A DNA stretch of 64,000 nt from assembly GCA_004017275.1 (NCBI GenBank), contig SAKE01000003.1, forward strand, positions 186,001 to 250,000. Direction: 5' to 3'. Below the pieces are notes generated by a model, which had not been told where the DNA came from, made no database searches, and saw nothing but the letters and a program-made list of their open reading frames with translations. The stretch is from Mesorhizobium sp. Lineage in GTDB: Bacteria > Pseudomonadota > Alphaproteobacteria > Rhizobiales > Rhizobiaceae. The first letter of the stretch is position 1; every line of letters starts with the position of its first letter. Positions 25,747-34,198 of the stretch are shown here, piece after piece. The translations under genes and the position numbers were made by a program.

Positions 25747-26490
25747 ATGCAATGGCTGGATAGCGTGGCGGGTCCCGGTTATGCCGCAGCACTGTTGTGG
25801 ACGTTTGCAGCGCTTGTCCTGCTGGTCATCGTTCTCATCATCGTCAAGCTCGTGCGCAATCTGACGTTTGGAACCTTCGTCGCCGGCGGCAGGAACCGCA
25901 AGACGCGGCTGGCCGTCATGGATGCCACCGCCGTCGACAGCCATCGTCGATTGGTGCTGATACGCCGCGACGACATCGAGCACCTGCTTCTGATCGGCGG
26001 CCCGACCGATGTCGTTGTGGAACGCGACATCCGGCTTTCGGCGCTGCGTCGTCCTGCGTTGACCGGAGATGGCGGATTGCAGCCGGTCCCGGCCGCTGCG
26101 GCCCCGGCAGCAAGGCCGCGTCCGCCGCAGCCCGCTCCACCGCCGACGAGACAGGCGCCAGCTCCGCAGCCGGTGAACACGGCGCCGCCAGCTCGTCCGC
26201 GCCCAACACCGCCAGCGCCGGCACCTGCACCGAGGCCGGCGACGCAAAGCTACCAGTCGACCAATGTGACGCCGCTGCCCGCCTACGGCTCCGCCAACGC
26301 CAATGTCGTTCGGCACGCACCACCACCGCCGCCGCCAAGACAGGACAGCATCGACGACACGCTGATGAGGGAACTCGAAGTGTCGCTCGACCAGCCGCGT
26401 TCGAGCGGCCCGGCGGCCAAACCGGCGCCGCAGTCGCTCGACGATGAAATGACCAAGCTTCTCGGTGAACTCTCCAGCCAAAAGAGATGA
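25747..26490 (+). CDS. FliO-domain membrane protein
   Basis: A 247-residue protein with a single N-terminal membrane span (residues 14-38). It is followed by a short FliO-like domain (TRLAVMDATAVDSHRRLVLIRRDDIEHLLLIGGPTDVVVE, residues about 57-96) and then about 120 residues rich in Pro and Ala, presumably disordered, with a short charged C-terminal helix. FliO helps assemble the flagellar export gate, but no flagellar gene is near, and the same domain occurs in non-flagellar proteins. Its position divergent from cckA suggests a cell-cycle or envelope context, which is only inference. A bidirectional hairpin follows at 26516-26539. Confidence 0.75.
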   Translation: MQWLDSVAGPGYAAALLWTFAALVLLVIVLIIVKLVRNLTFGTFVAGGRNRKTRLAVMDATAVDSHRRLVLIRRDDIEHLLLIGGPTDVVVERDIRLSALRRPALTGDGGLQPVPAAAAPAARPRPPQPAPPPTRQAPAPQPVNTAPPARPRPTPPAPAPAPRPATQSYQSTNVTPLPAYGSANANVVRHAPPPPPPRQDSIDDTLMRELEVSLDQPRSSGPAAKPAPQSLDDEMTKLLGELSSQKR

Positions 26491-26515
26491 GCAGCGGCGG
26501 GTGCCGCGTCAATGA

Positions 26516-26539
26516 AAATGGCCGGAAAACCGGCCATTT
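26516..26539. terminator. Hairpin between convergent FliO-domain gene and dksA
   Basis: AAATGGCCGG-AAAA-CCGGCCATTT, a perfect 10-bp stem and 4-base loop between the two convergent stops. On the minus strand the stem end contains ATTTTCA. It is likely a shared terminator, although neither side has a long T-run. Confidence 0.7.
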
Positions 26540-26584
26540 CAAAAGCAACATTGCCGATGACGGCGTGCGCCGGCGGTTTTGACT

Positions 26585-27001
26585 TCAGTCGTCGCGGTAG
26601 ACTTTTTCGCGGCGCTCGTGCCGCTCCTGCGCTTCGATCGACAACGTCGCGATCGGACGCGCATCGAGGCGCTTCAGAGCGATCGGCTCGCCGGTCTCCT
26701 CGCAATAGCCGTAAGTGCCTTCGTCGATGCGCTGCAGGGCGGAATCGATCTTTGCAATGAGCTTGCGCTGACGGTCTCTGGCCCTGAGTTCGATGGCGCG
26801 GTCGGTTTCCGAAGAGGCGCGATCGGCCAGATCGGGGTGATTGGCGTTTTCTTGTTGCAGGATTTCCAGTGTTTCGCGCGCTTCGCGCAATATGTCATTC
26901 TTCCAAGTGACGAGCTTTGAGCGGAAGTAGGATTTCTGCCGCTCGTTCATGAACGGCTCGTCTTCGGAGGGTACGTAATCGGCGGTAACGATGTCGTTCA
27001 T
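26585..27001 (-). CDS. dksA: DksA-type RNA polymerase-binding regulator
   Basis: A 138-residue DksA, which enters the secondary channel of RNA polymerase and acts with ppGpp in the stringent response. The coiled-coil tip acids are kept (D57 and D60 in HPDLADRASSE), as is ELRARDRQRKLIAKI. The zinc finger is degenerate: only C100 of the four cysteines remains, and the others are T103, S121 and A124. This is typical of rhizobial DksA and suggests a fold that does not need zinc. The ATG at 27001 has GGGTGAG before it; the frame open further up is not DksA-like. It stands alone on its strand. Confidence 0.92.
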   Translation of the reverse strand: MNDIVTADYVPSEDEPFMNERQKSYFRSKLVTWKNDILREARETLEILQQENANHPDLADRASSETDRAIELRARDRQRKLIAKIDSALQRIDEGTYGYCEETGEPIALKRLDARPIATLSIEAQERHERREKVYRDD

Positions 27002-27334
27002 TCGACTCACCCAAACTGCCCCAAATTTGGCGCCTATATATTCGCGGTCCGACGCCTGCACAAGCGCAATCGGCCGTTGTCTCACGCAATTGTTAATGTG
27101 CGCCGGCGCACGCCTTTGCTGCAGCGAACGGTCGTTTTCATACCAAACTACGCTGCGGCACTTTGGATCCGTCCAGCATGCTTTCCGAACATCGACCATG
27201 ATTTTCAGGCGGATGCACAAGCGCCTTTTGCGGCACCGCAGCACGGATGATTCGCAGCTTCGAAGAACACAGGGCCATTGTGCGCAACGCGTTCTCGTGG
27301 CTAATCCTGGAAGGCTTCGGCGTTCGGAGGTTGG
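27002..27334. other. Divergent promoter region of dksA and the SixA-like gene
   Basis: A 333-base intergenic stretch without a credible gene. It must hold both promoters. A perfect 14-bp palindrome, GTGCGCC-GGCGCAC, lies at 27098-27111, about 97 bases upstream of dksA, and could be an operator. I cannot name the protein that would bind it. Confidence 0.5.
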
Positions 27335-27838
27335 GTGAGCAAGCTTTATCTGTTGCGACATGCAAAGGCCGGCTGGGCACTGCCTGGCATGCGCGATTTC
27401 GATCGCCCGCTCGATGCATCCGGTCGCGCCGACGCCGAAATAATGGGCGCCGCCATGCGCGCCCGCCGCTATGTTCCGGATCTGACGCTGTGCTCCAATG
27501 CCAAACGCGCCAGGGAGACGCTGGAAGGTCTGGCCGGCCAGACCGATACTGGCCGGGTCCTGTTTTTCGACACGCTCTACAGCGCGGATGCAGCAGGTTA
27601 TCTCCACCTCATCCAGAACAATGGCGGATCGGGTTCATTGCTGGTCATTGGCCACAACCCGATGATGGAAGATCTCGCCATGGCGGTTTCGGGCGACGGC
27701 GACGAGACGGCGCGGGCGACGCTCAATCATGGGTTCCCGACCGCGGGCCTTGCGGTCGTCCGCTTTGAAGGCGATCTTGCCAAGGCTGCCCAAGGCACCG
27801 GCTATCTCGAAGCATTCCTGACACCGGCCGATCTCTGA
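27335..27838 (+). CDS. SixA-like histidine phosphatase
   Basis: A 167-residue member of the histidine phosphatase superfamily. The catalytic RHG-type motif is LLRHAKAGW (H9), the second conserved arginine lies in SNAKRARETLE, and the later histidine is in LVIGHNPMMEDLA. The SixA branch removes phosphate from phosphohistidine on Hpt proteins and related carriers. Interestingly, an orphan Hpt protein is encoded at 42439-42807, though a link is speculation. The start is GTG at 27335 with CGGAGG five bases before it. The YcjX-type gene follows after about 60 bases. Confidence 0.85.
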   Translation: MSKLYLLRHAKAGWALPGMRDFDRPLDASGRADAEIMGAAMRARRYVPDLTLCSNAKRARETLEGLAGQTDTGRVLFFDTLYSADAAGYLHLIQNNGGSGSLLVIGHNPMMEDLAMAVSGDGDETARATLNHGFPTAGLAVVRFEGDLAKAAQGTGYLEAFLTPADL

Positions 27839-27901
27839 AGCCATTTCAAAGCCTGGTTGCAGAGCCTATATCGGACGAACCGAAGCCCGAGAGAGCATAT
27901 T

Positions 27902-29380
27902 TTGGCATCATCGCTGACCACCTTCACCGACGAGGCGAGAATTGCCCTCGACACGCTGTCAGGCCGCGCCACCGGGCTTTTTTCCCCATCGCTGCGCCTC
28001 GGCGTGACCGGATTGTCCCGCGCCGGCAAGACGGTGTTCATATCCGCCCTTGTCCACAATTTGATCCATGGCGGGCGCCTGCCGCTGTTCGAGGCGCAGA
28101 AATCGGGGCGCATCGCCCGCGCCTTCCTCGAGCAGCAGCCGGATGACGCTGTGCCGCGCTTCCAGTACGAGGATCACATCGCTGCCCTGGTCAACGACCG
28201 CGCCTGGCCCGATTCAACGCGCGCCATTTCCGAATTGCGGCTGACCATCGAATATGAATCGGCCTCCGGCTGGAGCCGCATGTTCTCCTCGGGCAGACTG
28301 TCGGTCGATATCGTCGATTATCCCGGCGAGTGGCTGCTCGATCTGCCGCTGCTCGGCAAATCCTTCGCCGAGTTTTCGCACGAAGCCTTCGAAATGGCGG
28401 TTCTGCCGGTGCGCGAGGACCTGTCGCAGGCCTGGCGGGCGCTGTCGGCCGGGATCGCCCCGAATGCCGATGCCGATGAGATGACGGCGCGCCGCCTGGC
28501 CGAGAGCTTCGCCGCCTATCTCAAGGCCTGCAAGCTCGACGAGCGGGCGCTTTCGACCTTGCCGCCCGGCCGCTTCCTGATGCCTGGCGATCTCGAAGGC
28601 TCGCCCGCACTGACTTTTGCGCCCCTGGTTGGGGTCGGCGACAAGCGTCCGCGCGCAGGGTCGCTGCACGCCATGATGGACAGGCGCTACGAGGCCTACA
28701 AGACGCATGTCGTCAAACCCTTCTTCCGCGAACACATCACCCGCCTCGATCGCCAGATCGTGCTGATCGACGCCATGCAGGCGCTGAACGCGGGTCCCGG
28801 CGCCATGGCCGACCTGGAGCGCGCGGTGACCGAGATCCTCAGCTGTTTCCGGCCCGGCCGGGGCAGCTTCCTCACCGACCTGTTTTCGCGGCGCATCGAC
28901 CGCATCCTGGTCGCCGCAACCAAAGCCGACCATCTGCATCACGAAAGCCATGACCGCCTGCAGGCGATCGTGCGGCGGCTTGCCGACCGCGCCGTGGGAC
29001 GGGCGAATTTCACCGGCGCCGATGTCGATGTGGTCGCTATGGCGGCGGTCCGCGCGACTCGCGAAGGCACCGTCAAACAGGGTCGAGAAACGCTTCCCGT
29101 CATTATCGGCACACCGATCGCCGGCGAGAGGATCAACGGTGAAATCTTTGATGGAAAGACGGAAACAGCCATATTTCCCGGTGATTTACCGGAGAAAATT
29201 GATGCGGTATTCGATATTTCCGGACCCGATCACAAGCAGGACGCCGCGGATCCGGCAATCCGCTTCGTCCGTTTCCGTCCACCAAAGCTCGAACGCACGG
29301 CCGAAGGTGTCACGCTGTCGCTGCCGCATATCAGGCTCGACCGTGCCTTGCAGTTCCTGATCGGAGATCATTTGGCATGA
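27902..29380 (+). CDS. YcjX family P-loop ATPase/GTPase (DUF463)
   Basis: A 492-residue protein of the YcjX family. The P-loop is GLSRAGKT (residues 37-44) in LRLGVTGLSRAGKTVFISAL, and DYPGEWLLDLPLLGKSF holds the DxxG-like element. Family members are predicted GTPases tied to envelope stress (phage-shock regulon in E. coli), but the exact role is unknown. I start at TTG (27902), since MASSLTTFTDEARIALDTL matches family N-termini and GAGAG lies seven bases before. Another TTG at 27857 adds 15 residues. The stop overlaps the start of the next gene by four bases, the usual pairing with a YcjF-like protein. Confidence 0.88.
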   Translation: MASSLTTFTDEARIALDTLSGRATGLFSPSLRLGVTGLSRAGKTVFISALVHNLIHGGRLPLFEAQKSGRIARAFLEQQPDDAVPRFQYEDHIAALVNDRAWPDSTRAISELRLTIEYESASGWSRMFSSGRLSVDIVDYPGEWLLDLPLLGKSFAEFSHEAFEMAVLPVREDLSQAWRALSAGIAPNADADEMTARRLAESFAAYLKACKLDERALSTLPPGRFLMPGDLEGSPALTFAPLVGVGDKRPRAGSLHAMMDRRYEAYKTHVVKPFFREHITRLDRQIVLIDAMQALNAGPGAMADLERAVTEILSCFRPGRGSFLTDLFSRRIDRILVAATKADHLHHESHDRLQAIVRRLADRAVGRANFTGADVDVVAMAAVRATREGTVKQGRETLPVIIGTPIAGERINGEIFDGKTETAIFPGDLPEKIDAVFDISGPDHKQDAADPAIRFVRFRPPKLERTAEGVTLSLPHIRLDRALQFLIGDHLA

Positions 29381-30465
29381 CCGCGCCCCGCAAGCCGGCG
29401 GCATTCCGCATCGAGCCGGAAGCCACGTCGAGACAAGCGCCTCCAGAATCGCGCCCCCAGGCCGATGCCCAGCGCAAACCGCGCGCGATGAAGACCGATG
29501 TCGCGATGGTCATCCCGGCGGAAGTCGATGTCTTCGACGAGCCCGACATCATTGCCGCGGAACCGCCACCGGCCATCGCCCCCAGGAAACGCTCGCTGCT
29601 CGGCAGCATCTTCTTCGGGGCCTTTGGCGTGCTGGTTTCGCTGGCTGTCGGCCTGTGGACCGACCAGCTCATACGCGACCTCTTTGCGCGCGCCGAATGG
29701 CTGGGCTGGCTGGCCGCCGGCATGGCAGCCGTCGCCGTGCTGGCGCTTGTTGTGATCCTGATTCGCGAATTCCTGGCGATCGCGCGCCTCGCGGAGGTCG
29801 AAAAGCTGCAGAAGCGGGCGCTCGACGCGATCGCGCGTGACGATCCGAAGGCAGCACGATCGGTCGTCGACGAGCTGTCGGCCTTTGTCGCGGCCAAACC
29901 CGAGACCGCGGCCGGCCGGCGCTCGCTGGCCGAACTGCGCGGCGAAATCATCGACGGCGGCAATCTGGTGCGCCTGGCCGAAGCCGAAATTCTCGGCCCC
30001 CTCGATACCAAGGCCAAGGTGATGATTCTCGAGGCCGCCAAACGCGTCTCGCTGGTGACGGCGGTCAGCCCGCGTGCGCTGGTCGATGTCGCCTATGTCG
30101 TGTTCGAGGCCGGGCGTCTCATTCGCCGCCTGTCGGAACTCTACGGCGGACGGCCGGGAACGCTGGGTTTCTTCCGCCTGGCGCGCAGCGTGCTGGCGCA
30201 TCTGGCGGTTACCGGCTCGATCGCGGTCGGTGACAGTTTCGTCCAGCAGATCGTCGGCCACGGACTGGCGGCGCGCCTTTCGGCCAAGCTTGGCGAGGGC
30301 GTCGTCAACGGCATGATGACGGCGCGCATCGGCATCGCCGCGATGGAGACGGCGCGCCCCCTGCCCTTCAGCGCCGCGAAGCGTCCCGGGCTGGGCGATT
30401 TCCTCTCGGCGCTGACATCGTTTGCAACCAGGAAAGACGCTGAAACAACCCCGTCCGGCAAGTGA
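29377..30465 (+). CDS. YcjF-like DUF697/TIGR01620 membrane protein
   Basis: A 362-residue protein with a polar Pro-rich N-terminus and two membrane spans near residues 70-135 (GSIFFGAFGVLVSLAVGLW and AAGMAAVAVLALVVILI). It is followed by a helical region and a C-terminal domain of the DUF697 type (FFRLARSVLAHLAVTGSIAVGDSFVQQIVGHGLAARLSAKLGEG, near residue 265). It overlaps the YcjX-type gene by four bases (ATGA), so the two are translated together. They probably act as a membrane-bound pair, as the E. coli ycjX-ycjF genes do. The biochemical task is unknown. Confidence 0.85.
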   Translation: MTAPRKPAAFRIEPEATSRQAPPESRPQADAQRKPRAMKTDVAMVIPAEVDVFDEPDIIAAEPPPAIAPRKRSLLGSIFFGAFGVLVSLAVGLWTDQLIRDLFARAEWLGWLAAGMAAVAVLALVVILIREFLAIARLAEVEKLQKRALDAIARDDPKAARSVVDELSAFVAAKPETAAGRRSLAELRGEIIDGGNLVRLAEAEILGPLDTKAKVMILEAAKRVSLVTAVSPRALVDVAYVVFEAGRLIRRLSELYGGRPGTLGFFRLARSVLAHLAVTGSIAVGDSFVQQIVGHGLAARLSAKLGEGVVNGMMTARIGIAAMETARPLPFSAAKRPGLGDFLSALTSFATRKDAETTPSGK

Positions 30466-30599
30466 GCCGGCAGGAGCGTTTGGACCTTCGGAATTGTTAC
30501 CGAACTGCTTTGCGGCAGCCCCGTAGTGACGAAGCATTAACCAATCTTGTTCATGGTCAGACGGGTTCCAAACAGCCTCTTTGTTGCCGGGTGTCGTCG

Positions 30600-31154
30600 A
30601 TGAAAAGCGTATTCCTCTCCAGCGTCCTGCCCCTGGCGACCGTGATCGCAACAGCTGTCGGTGTTGCCGGAGCTGCCTCCGCGGCGGAACCGGACAAGCA
30701 ATTCTTCCAGTCGGCCGAAGGCAAATGGATTGGTCCGGGCGAGATCGTCGCCGGCAAGTACAAGGGTACCAAATTCAACTGCAGTTTTACCGGCTCGACG
30801 CCCGACGGCAAGGTCGGCATGACACTCGACGGCGGCTGCCGGGTCGGCATGTTCACCCAGCAGATGTCAGCCAAGATCGAGCGCAAGGGCCGCGAGGGCT
30901 ACAAGGGCAGCTTCATGGGTGGCGCGACCGGTTCCGGCCTCGACATCATCGGCGGCAATGTGGTCGATGCCCGCAAGGTGGTCTTCACCATCAACCGCAA
31001 CCAGCTGCGCGGCGTCATGCAGGCCCGCATCCCCGACGACAATTCGATGACGGTGACCATTGCGGTGCGCGTCGACGACCAGTTGGTGCCGGTGATCGGC
31101 ATGAGCCTGAAGCGCGTCGATGCCGTCGAAGTCGGCTCCATCGCGCCGAACTGA
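30600..31154 (+). CDS. Secreted hypothetical protein
   Basis: A 184-residue protein with a signal peptide (VLPLATVIATAVGVAGAASAAEP, cut near residue 29). The mature part has repeated beta-like segments (KGTKFNCSFTGSTPDGKVGM, LDGGCRVGMFTQQM, GGNVVDARKVVFTINRNQL) and two cysteines that may pair. It resembles the small periplasmic proteins common in rhizobia, but I do not know the family. The ATG at 30600 places the signal peptide; the frame is open further upstream without signal-like sequence. It is convergent with the small lipoprotein gene, with a terminator between them. Confidence 0.75.
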   Translation: MKSVFLSSVLPLATVIATAVGVAGAASAAEPDKQFFQSAEGKWIGPGEIVAGKYKGTKFNCSFTGSTPDGKVGMTLDGGCRVGMFTQQMSAKIERKGREGYKGSFMGGATGSGLDIIGGNVVDARKVVFTINRNQLRGVMQARIPDDNSMTVTIAVRVDDQLVPVIGMSLKRVDAVEVGSIAPN

Positions 31155-31165
31155 ACAATTCATAG

Positions 31166-31194
31166 AAAAAGGCGGCGACCTAATGGTCACCGCC
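31166..31194 (-). terminator. Intrinsic terminator of the small lipoprotein gene
   Basis: On the minus strand GGCGGTGACC-ATTA-GGTCGCCGCC forms a 10-bp stem with one T-G wobble, followed by TTTTT. It is a good terminator for the gene at 31219-31485, and can fold in the other direction for the convergent gene. Confidence 0.85.
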
Positions 31195-31218
31195 CATTTA
31201 ACCGTTCGAATCAGGGCG

Positions 31219-31485
31219 TTAGCCCTTGATCGCGGCCGTCACTTCGTCATAGGCCTTGCAGGCGTCGGCCAACGTCGTGGCGCCCTGATACTTGGTTGTC
31301 ACCGCCTGGACCTTGGCCGTCAGATCAGCCGCCTTGGACGGGTCCTTGGTGATCGCTTCCTGCAGCGCGGTAGCCATGTCCTGCGCTTTCTTGGTCGCGA
31401 TCTCCGCCGTGCACTCGGGCGCCTTCGAGCAAGCCGAACCGGCAAGCACCGCCAGGCCGACGGCAACAAACAAAAACTTCTTCAT
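31219..31485 (-). CDS. Small exported protein, probable lipoprotein
   Basis: An 88-residue protein with an N-terminal export signal (MKKFLFVAVGLAVLAGSACS) and a short helical mature part. C19 may be the lipidated cysteine, although the preceding GSA is a weak lipobox. C25 and C76 are left to form a disulfide, which fits a lipoprotein. The ATG at 31485 has GAGGAG nine bases before. An ATG three codons earlier sits too close to that ribosome-binding site. I do not recognise a family. It is followed by a strong terminator and stands alone on its strand. Confidence 0.75.
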   Translation of the reverse strand: MKKFLFVAVGLAVLAGSACSKAPECTAEIATKKAQDMATALQEAITKDPSKAADLTAKVQAVTTKYQGATTLADACKAYDEVTAAIKG

Positions 31486-31666
31486 GTCAGTCATCTCCTC
31501 AAAAAGGGCGCGACTTGATCGTCGATCACCCTCCAATGGCCGAAGCCGAGCGTCCTTAGCCTTCGATTGCGGCAAGATGCAACGTGTTGCCGGTGTCAAC
31601 TTGTGTATCGCGCCTGCAACATCGCCAGCGGCAGGATTCAGGCTATTGTGTCGGCGGCATGAAAGT

Positions 31667-32875
31667 TCAGCTGCGTGGCTGCAGCAGCGCCAAGACGGCT
31701 GTCGATGCGGCAAGGATAGCAGTCAGAGTCAAAGGCGCTGTAGGGCCATAGGTGTCCACGACATAGCCGCCGACAACCGCGCCGACGGTGATGGCGATCT
31801 GGAAAGAGGCGACCATCAGGCTGCCCGCTGCTTCCAGCGCGTCAGGCGCTGCGCGAGACAAATTTGTCGGCAGCACCACCGGCGCCATGCCGAAGGCGAA
31901 ACCCCACAGCGTAGCGAAGCCAAAGGCAACGCCAATGTGCACGCCCCAGAGAACCAATGCCAGCGCCGCAAACGCCATCAATGCGGCGGTAGCCACGAGA
32001 GCCACGCGGATATTGGCGTCGGCCATGCGGCCACCGGCAATATTGCCGATCACAGCGGCGATGCCAAATCCTAGCAACGCCAGGGCAATTGGCCCGGTTG
32101 CAAGGAGCGTCACGTGTTCGAGGAAAGGACGCACATAAACCGAGCCGGCAAAATGCCCCGTCATCAGCAACAGGATAGCAAGCATACCCAGTTGAATGCC
32201 ACGCCGCCGTGTCAGCCGAAGGACGTCTGCAAGACTATTGCTTGCTGTTGCAGGCAAGGTCGGCAGGCTAAGCACTTGTAGCAGCATGGCAAGCAAGGCC
32301 AACCCCGCTGTCATGGCCATGGCGCTGCGCCAACCCAGCCAGTCGCTGATCAACGCGCCCATCGACGGTGCGGCAATGGTTGCGAGCGAGACGCCGAGGG
32401 TGACGATAGCCATGCCCCGCCCCGTCGCGTTGGCGCCAACCAGCCTCGCCACGACGGCGACCGAAAGTGCCCAGAAAGCGCTGAGAGCGATTCCCAGCCC
32501 GGCCCGGCCCAGCAACAACAGCCAGAAATTGGGCGCCAGCGCTGCAAGAACATTGGAACCGACTGCCAAGGCGCTGAGGCCAACCAGCACCGTCTTGCGG
32601 TTCAGTCGGCCGATGAGAACATTGCTCAACATGGCCGTCACGGCGCCGACGGAAGCGGTGGCGGTGACGACCTGTCCGGCCGTCCCCTCGCTGATGCCGA
32701 GATCGCGTGCCATTGGCGTCAGCAGACCTGCGGGCAGGAATTCGGCCGACACCAGGGCAAAGCTGGTGGCCGCCAATGAAATGACCGCGAACCAGGTGCC
32801 CGCGCTCCACGTGGCTGGCGCACCGGCATCGACGTCTATCGCCGCGTCTTCAAGCTGTAATGTTGTGTCTGTCAC
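31667..32875 (-). CDS. MFS efflux transporter, DHA1 type
   Basis: A 402-residue major facilitator with 12 predicted spans. The N-terminal half shows FALVSAEFLPAGLLTPMARD and the antiporter-type motif GVSLATIAAPSMGALISDWLGWRSAM near span 5; motif A is degenerate (GRLNRKTVLVG). The pattern resembles drug, purine or sugar efflux carriers such as NepI and AraJ, so export with proton exchange is likely. The substrate is unknown. It is downstream of and on the same strand as an AraC regulator, 59 bases apart, which suggests a regulated efflux unit. Confidence 0.85.
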   Translation of the reverse strand: MTDTTLQLEDAAIDVDAGAPATWSAGTWFAVISLAATSFALVSAEFLPAGLLTPMARDLGISEGTAGQVVTATASVGAVTAMLSNVLIGRLNRKTVLVGLSALAVGSNVLAALAPNFWLLLLGRAGLGIALSAFWALSVAVVARLVGANATGRGMAIVTLGVSLATIAAPSMGALISDWLGWRSAMAMTAGLALLAMLLQVLSLPTLPATASNSLADVLRLTRRRGIQLGMLAILLLMTGHFAGSVYVRPFLEHVTLLATGPIALALLGFGIAAVIGNIAGGRMADANIRVALVATAALMAFAALALVLWGVHIGVAFGFATLWGFAFGMAPVVLPTNLSRAAPDALEAAGSLMVASFQIAITVGAVVGGYVVDTYGPTAPLTLTAILAASTAVLALLQPRS

Positions 32876-32934
32876 GGAAAGATCTCCAAAGTTTGGAGGT
32901 CTTCATAGACGAGCCCCTTCGGATGATATGTACC

Positions 32935-33924
32935 TCAAAGTCCGAAATTCATGTCTATTCGTCCGGGAATTGTGCGACGCACAACGCCCGGCGAGACACT
33001 GGTGATGCGCTTGAACGCGCGAGCGAAGGATGCCTCGGAATCATAGCCCAAACGGGTAGCGACCTCGGCCACCGACAAGCCGTTTTGCCCCAACAACTCG
33101 CGGGCAAGCTGCATGCGCAGACGGGCGAGATAGCGTGCAGCACCCTCCCCCAATACAGCGCTGAAGCGTTCGGCGAAAATCGAGCGCGATTGGCCTGCCA
33201 GGCCGGCGAGGCTTTCCAGCGTCCAGTTATGGCCGGGGTCTCGGTGCATGGCTGCCAGAGCGCGGCCAATATGAGGGTCGCGGATGGCTGCGAGCCAACC
33301 GGTGGTCGAGGCTCCCGTGCAATTGACCCAGCAGCGAATGAGCCGGGCTGTCAGCAAGTCCGCCATACGCGACAAGATGGTGGCGCTGCCCATCTGCGGT
33401 TGCGCGGCCTCCGCGGTCATAGCCGCCAGCAAAGGACCAACGACCGGGTCATTGCCGGCCACGTCGCAACCCTTGATGATAGGGGGCATCAACGTGATCA
33501 ATGGGTTAAGCGCACAGGCGCCCAAGGCCATGGACCCGCAGAAAAGGGTGCTTGTCGCGCCCGTGCCTTCCCGTACCACTTCGCAGACGTTGCTTCCCAA
33601 CTTGGTCACCTGGCAATCATCGAGCGAGCCGCCTGCAACGTCCGGCGCGCTGGCCAGCCGATGGGCGATGCCTTGCGGCAGCAGCACCAGATCGCCATCG
33701 CGCAACTCCTGCCAGCCTTGCGCTTCGGTATGGATCCAGCATGGACCCTGACCGACAAAGTGAAAACGAAGCAGCGGTTGTTCCGGGAAGGCGATGCTCC
33801 ATGGATGTCGGAGCTCGCAGCGGCCATAGTTGACGCCACTCAAGCGAAAGTCTTGTAGGACTTCGCTGAGCGCATCCATCGGAATATGTGGCGCCGAAGA
33901 CGGTTGGGACGAATAGTCAGGCAT
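32935..33924 (-). CDS. AraC family regulator with cupin-type sensor
   Basis: About 329 residues. The N-terminal part is an AraC-type cupin sensor (WSIAFPEQPLLRFHFVGQGPCW, RDGDLVLLPQGIAHRLASAP). The C-terminal 100 residues are the double helix-turn-helix: WTLESLAGLAGQSRSIFAERF, then VAEVATRLGYDSEASFARAFKRI. This arrangement is that of regulators placed beside MFS pumps. It is immediately upstream of the efflux gene on the same strand. The start at 33924 is a choice between several in-frame ATGs (33999 and 33879 also possible), since none has a strong ribosome-binding site. Confidence 0.8.
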   Translation of the reverse strand: MPDYSSQPSSAPHIPMDALSEVLQDFRLSGVNYGRCELRHPWSIAFPEQPLLRFHFVGQGPCWIHTEAQGWQELRDGDLVLLPQGIAHRLASAPDVAGGSLDDCQVTKLGSNVCEVVREGTGATSTLFCGSMALGACALNPLITLMPPIIKGCDVAGNDPVVGPLLAAMTAEAAQPQMGSATILSRMADLLTARLIRCWVNCTGASTTGWLAAIRDPHIGRALAAMHRDPGHNWTLESLAGLAGQSRSIFAERFSAVLGEGAARYLARLRMQLARELLGQNGLSVAEVATRLGYDSEASFARAFKRITSVSPGVVRRTIPGRIDMNFGL

Positions 33925-34198
33925 TTCATAGTTATAGACACCGAACGTCCGGCGGGCAAGCGGAGACCTGAGGCGATTGCCCCGACTTGTTCTACACAAT
34001 CGCCTTTCCGGCCACTTTCAGCGCGCGCCATACTTAAACGCAGGAATGCGCCAGCGCGTGTCTGGCAGTCCTTTGGGGCGGCGACAAAAACGCTTCCAGA
34101 TCATAGGTTTAATGAGGACAAACTGAGATTATGAGCCCAAGAAGATGCTGTAGTAATCTAAATGAACGAATCGGCCCTCGAACGAGCGGAATGACAAT

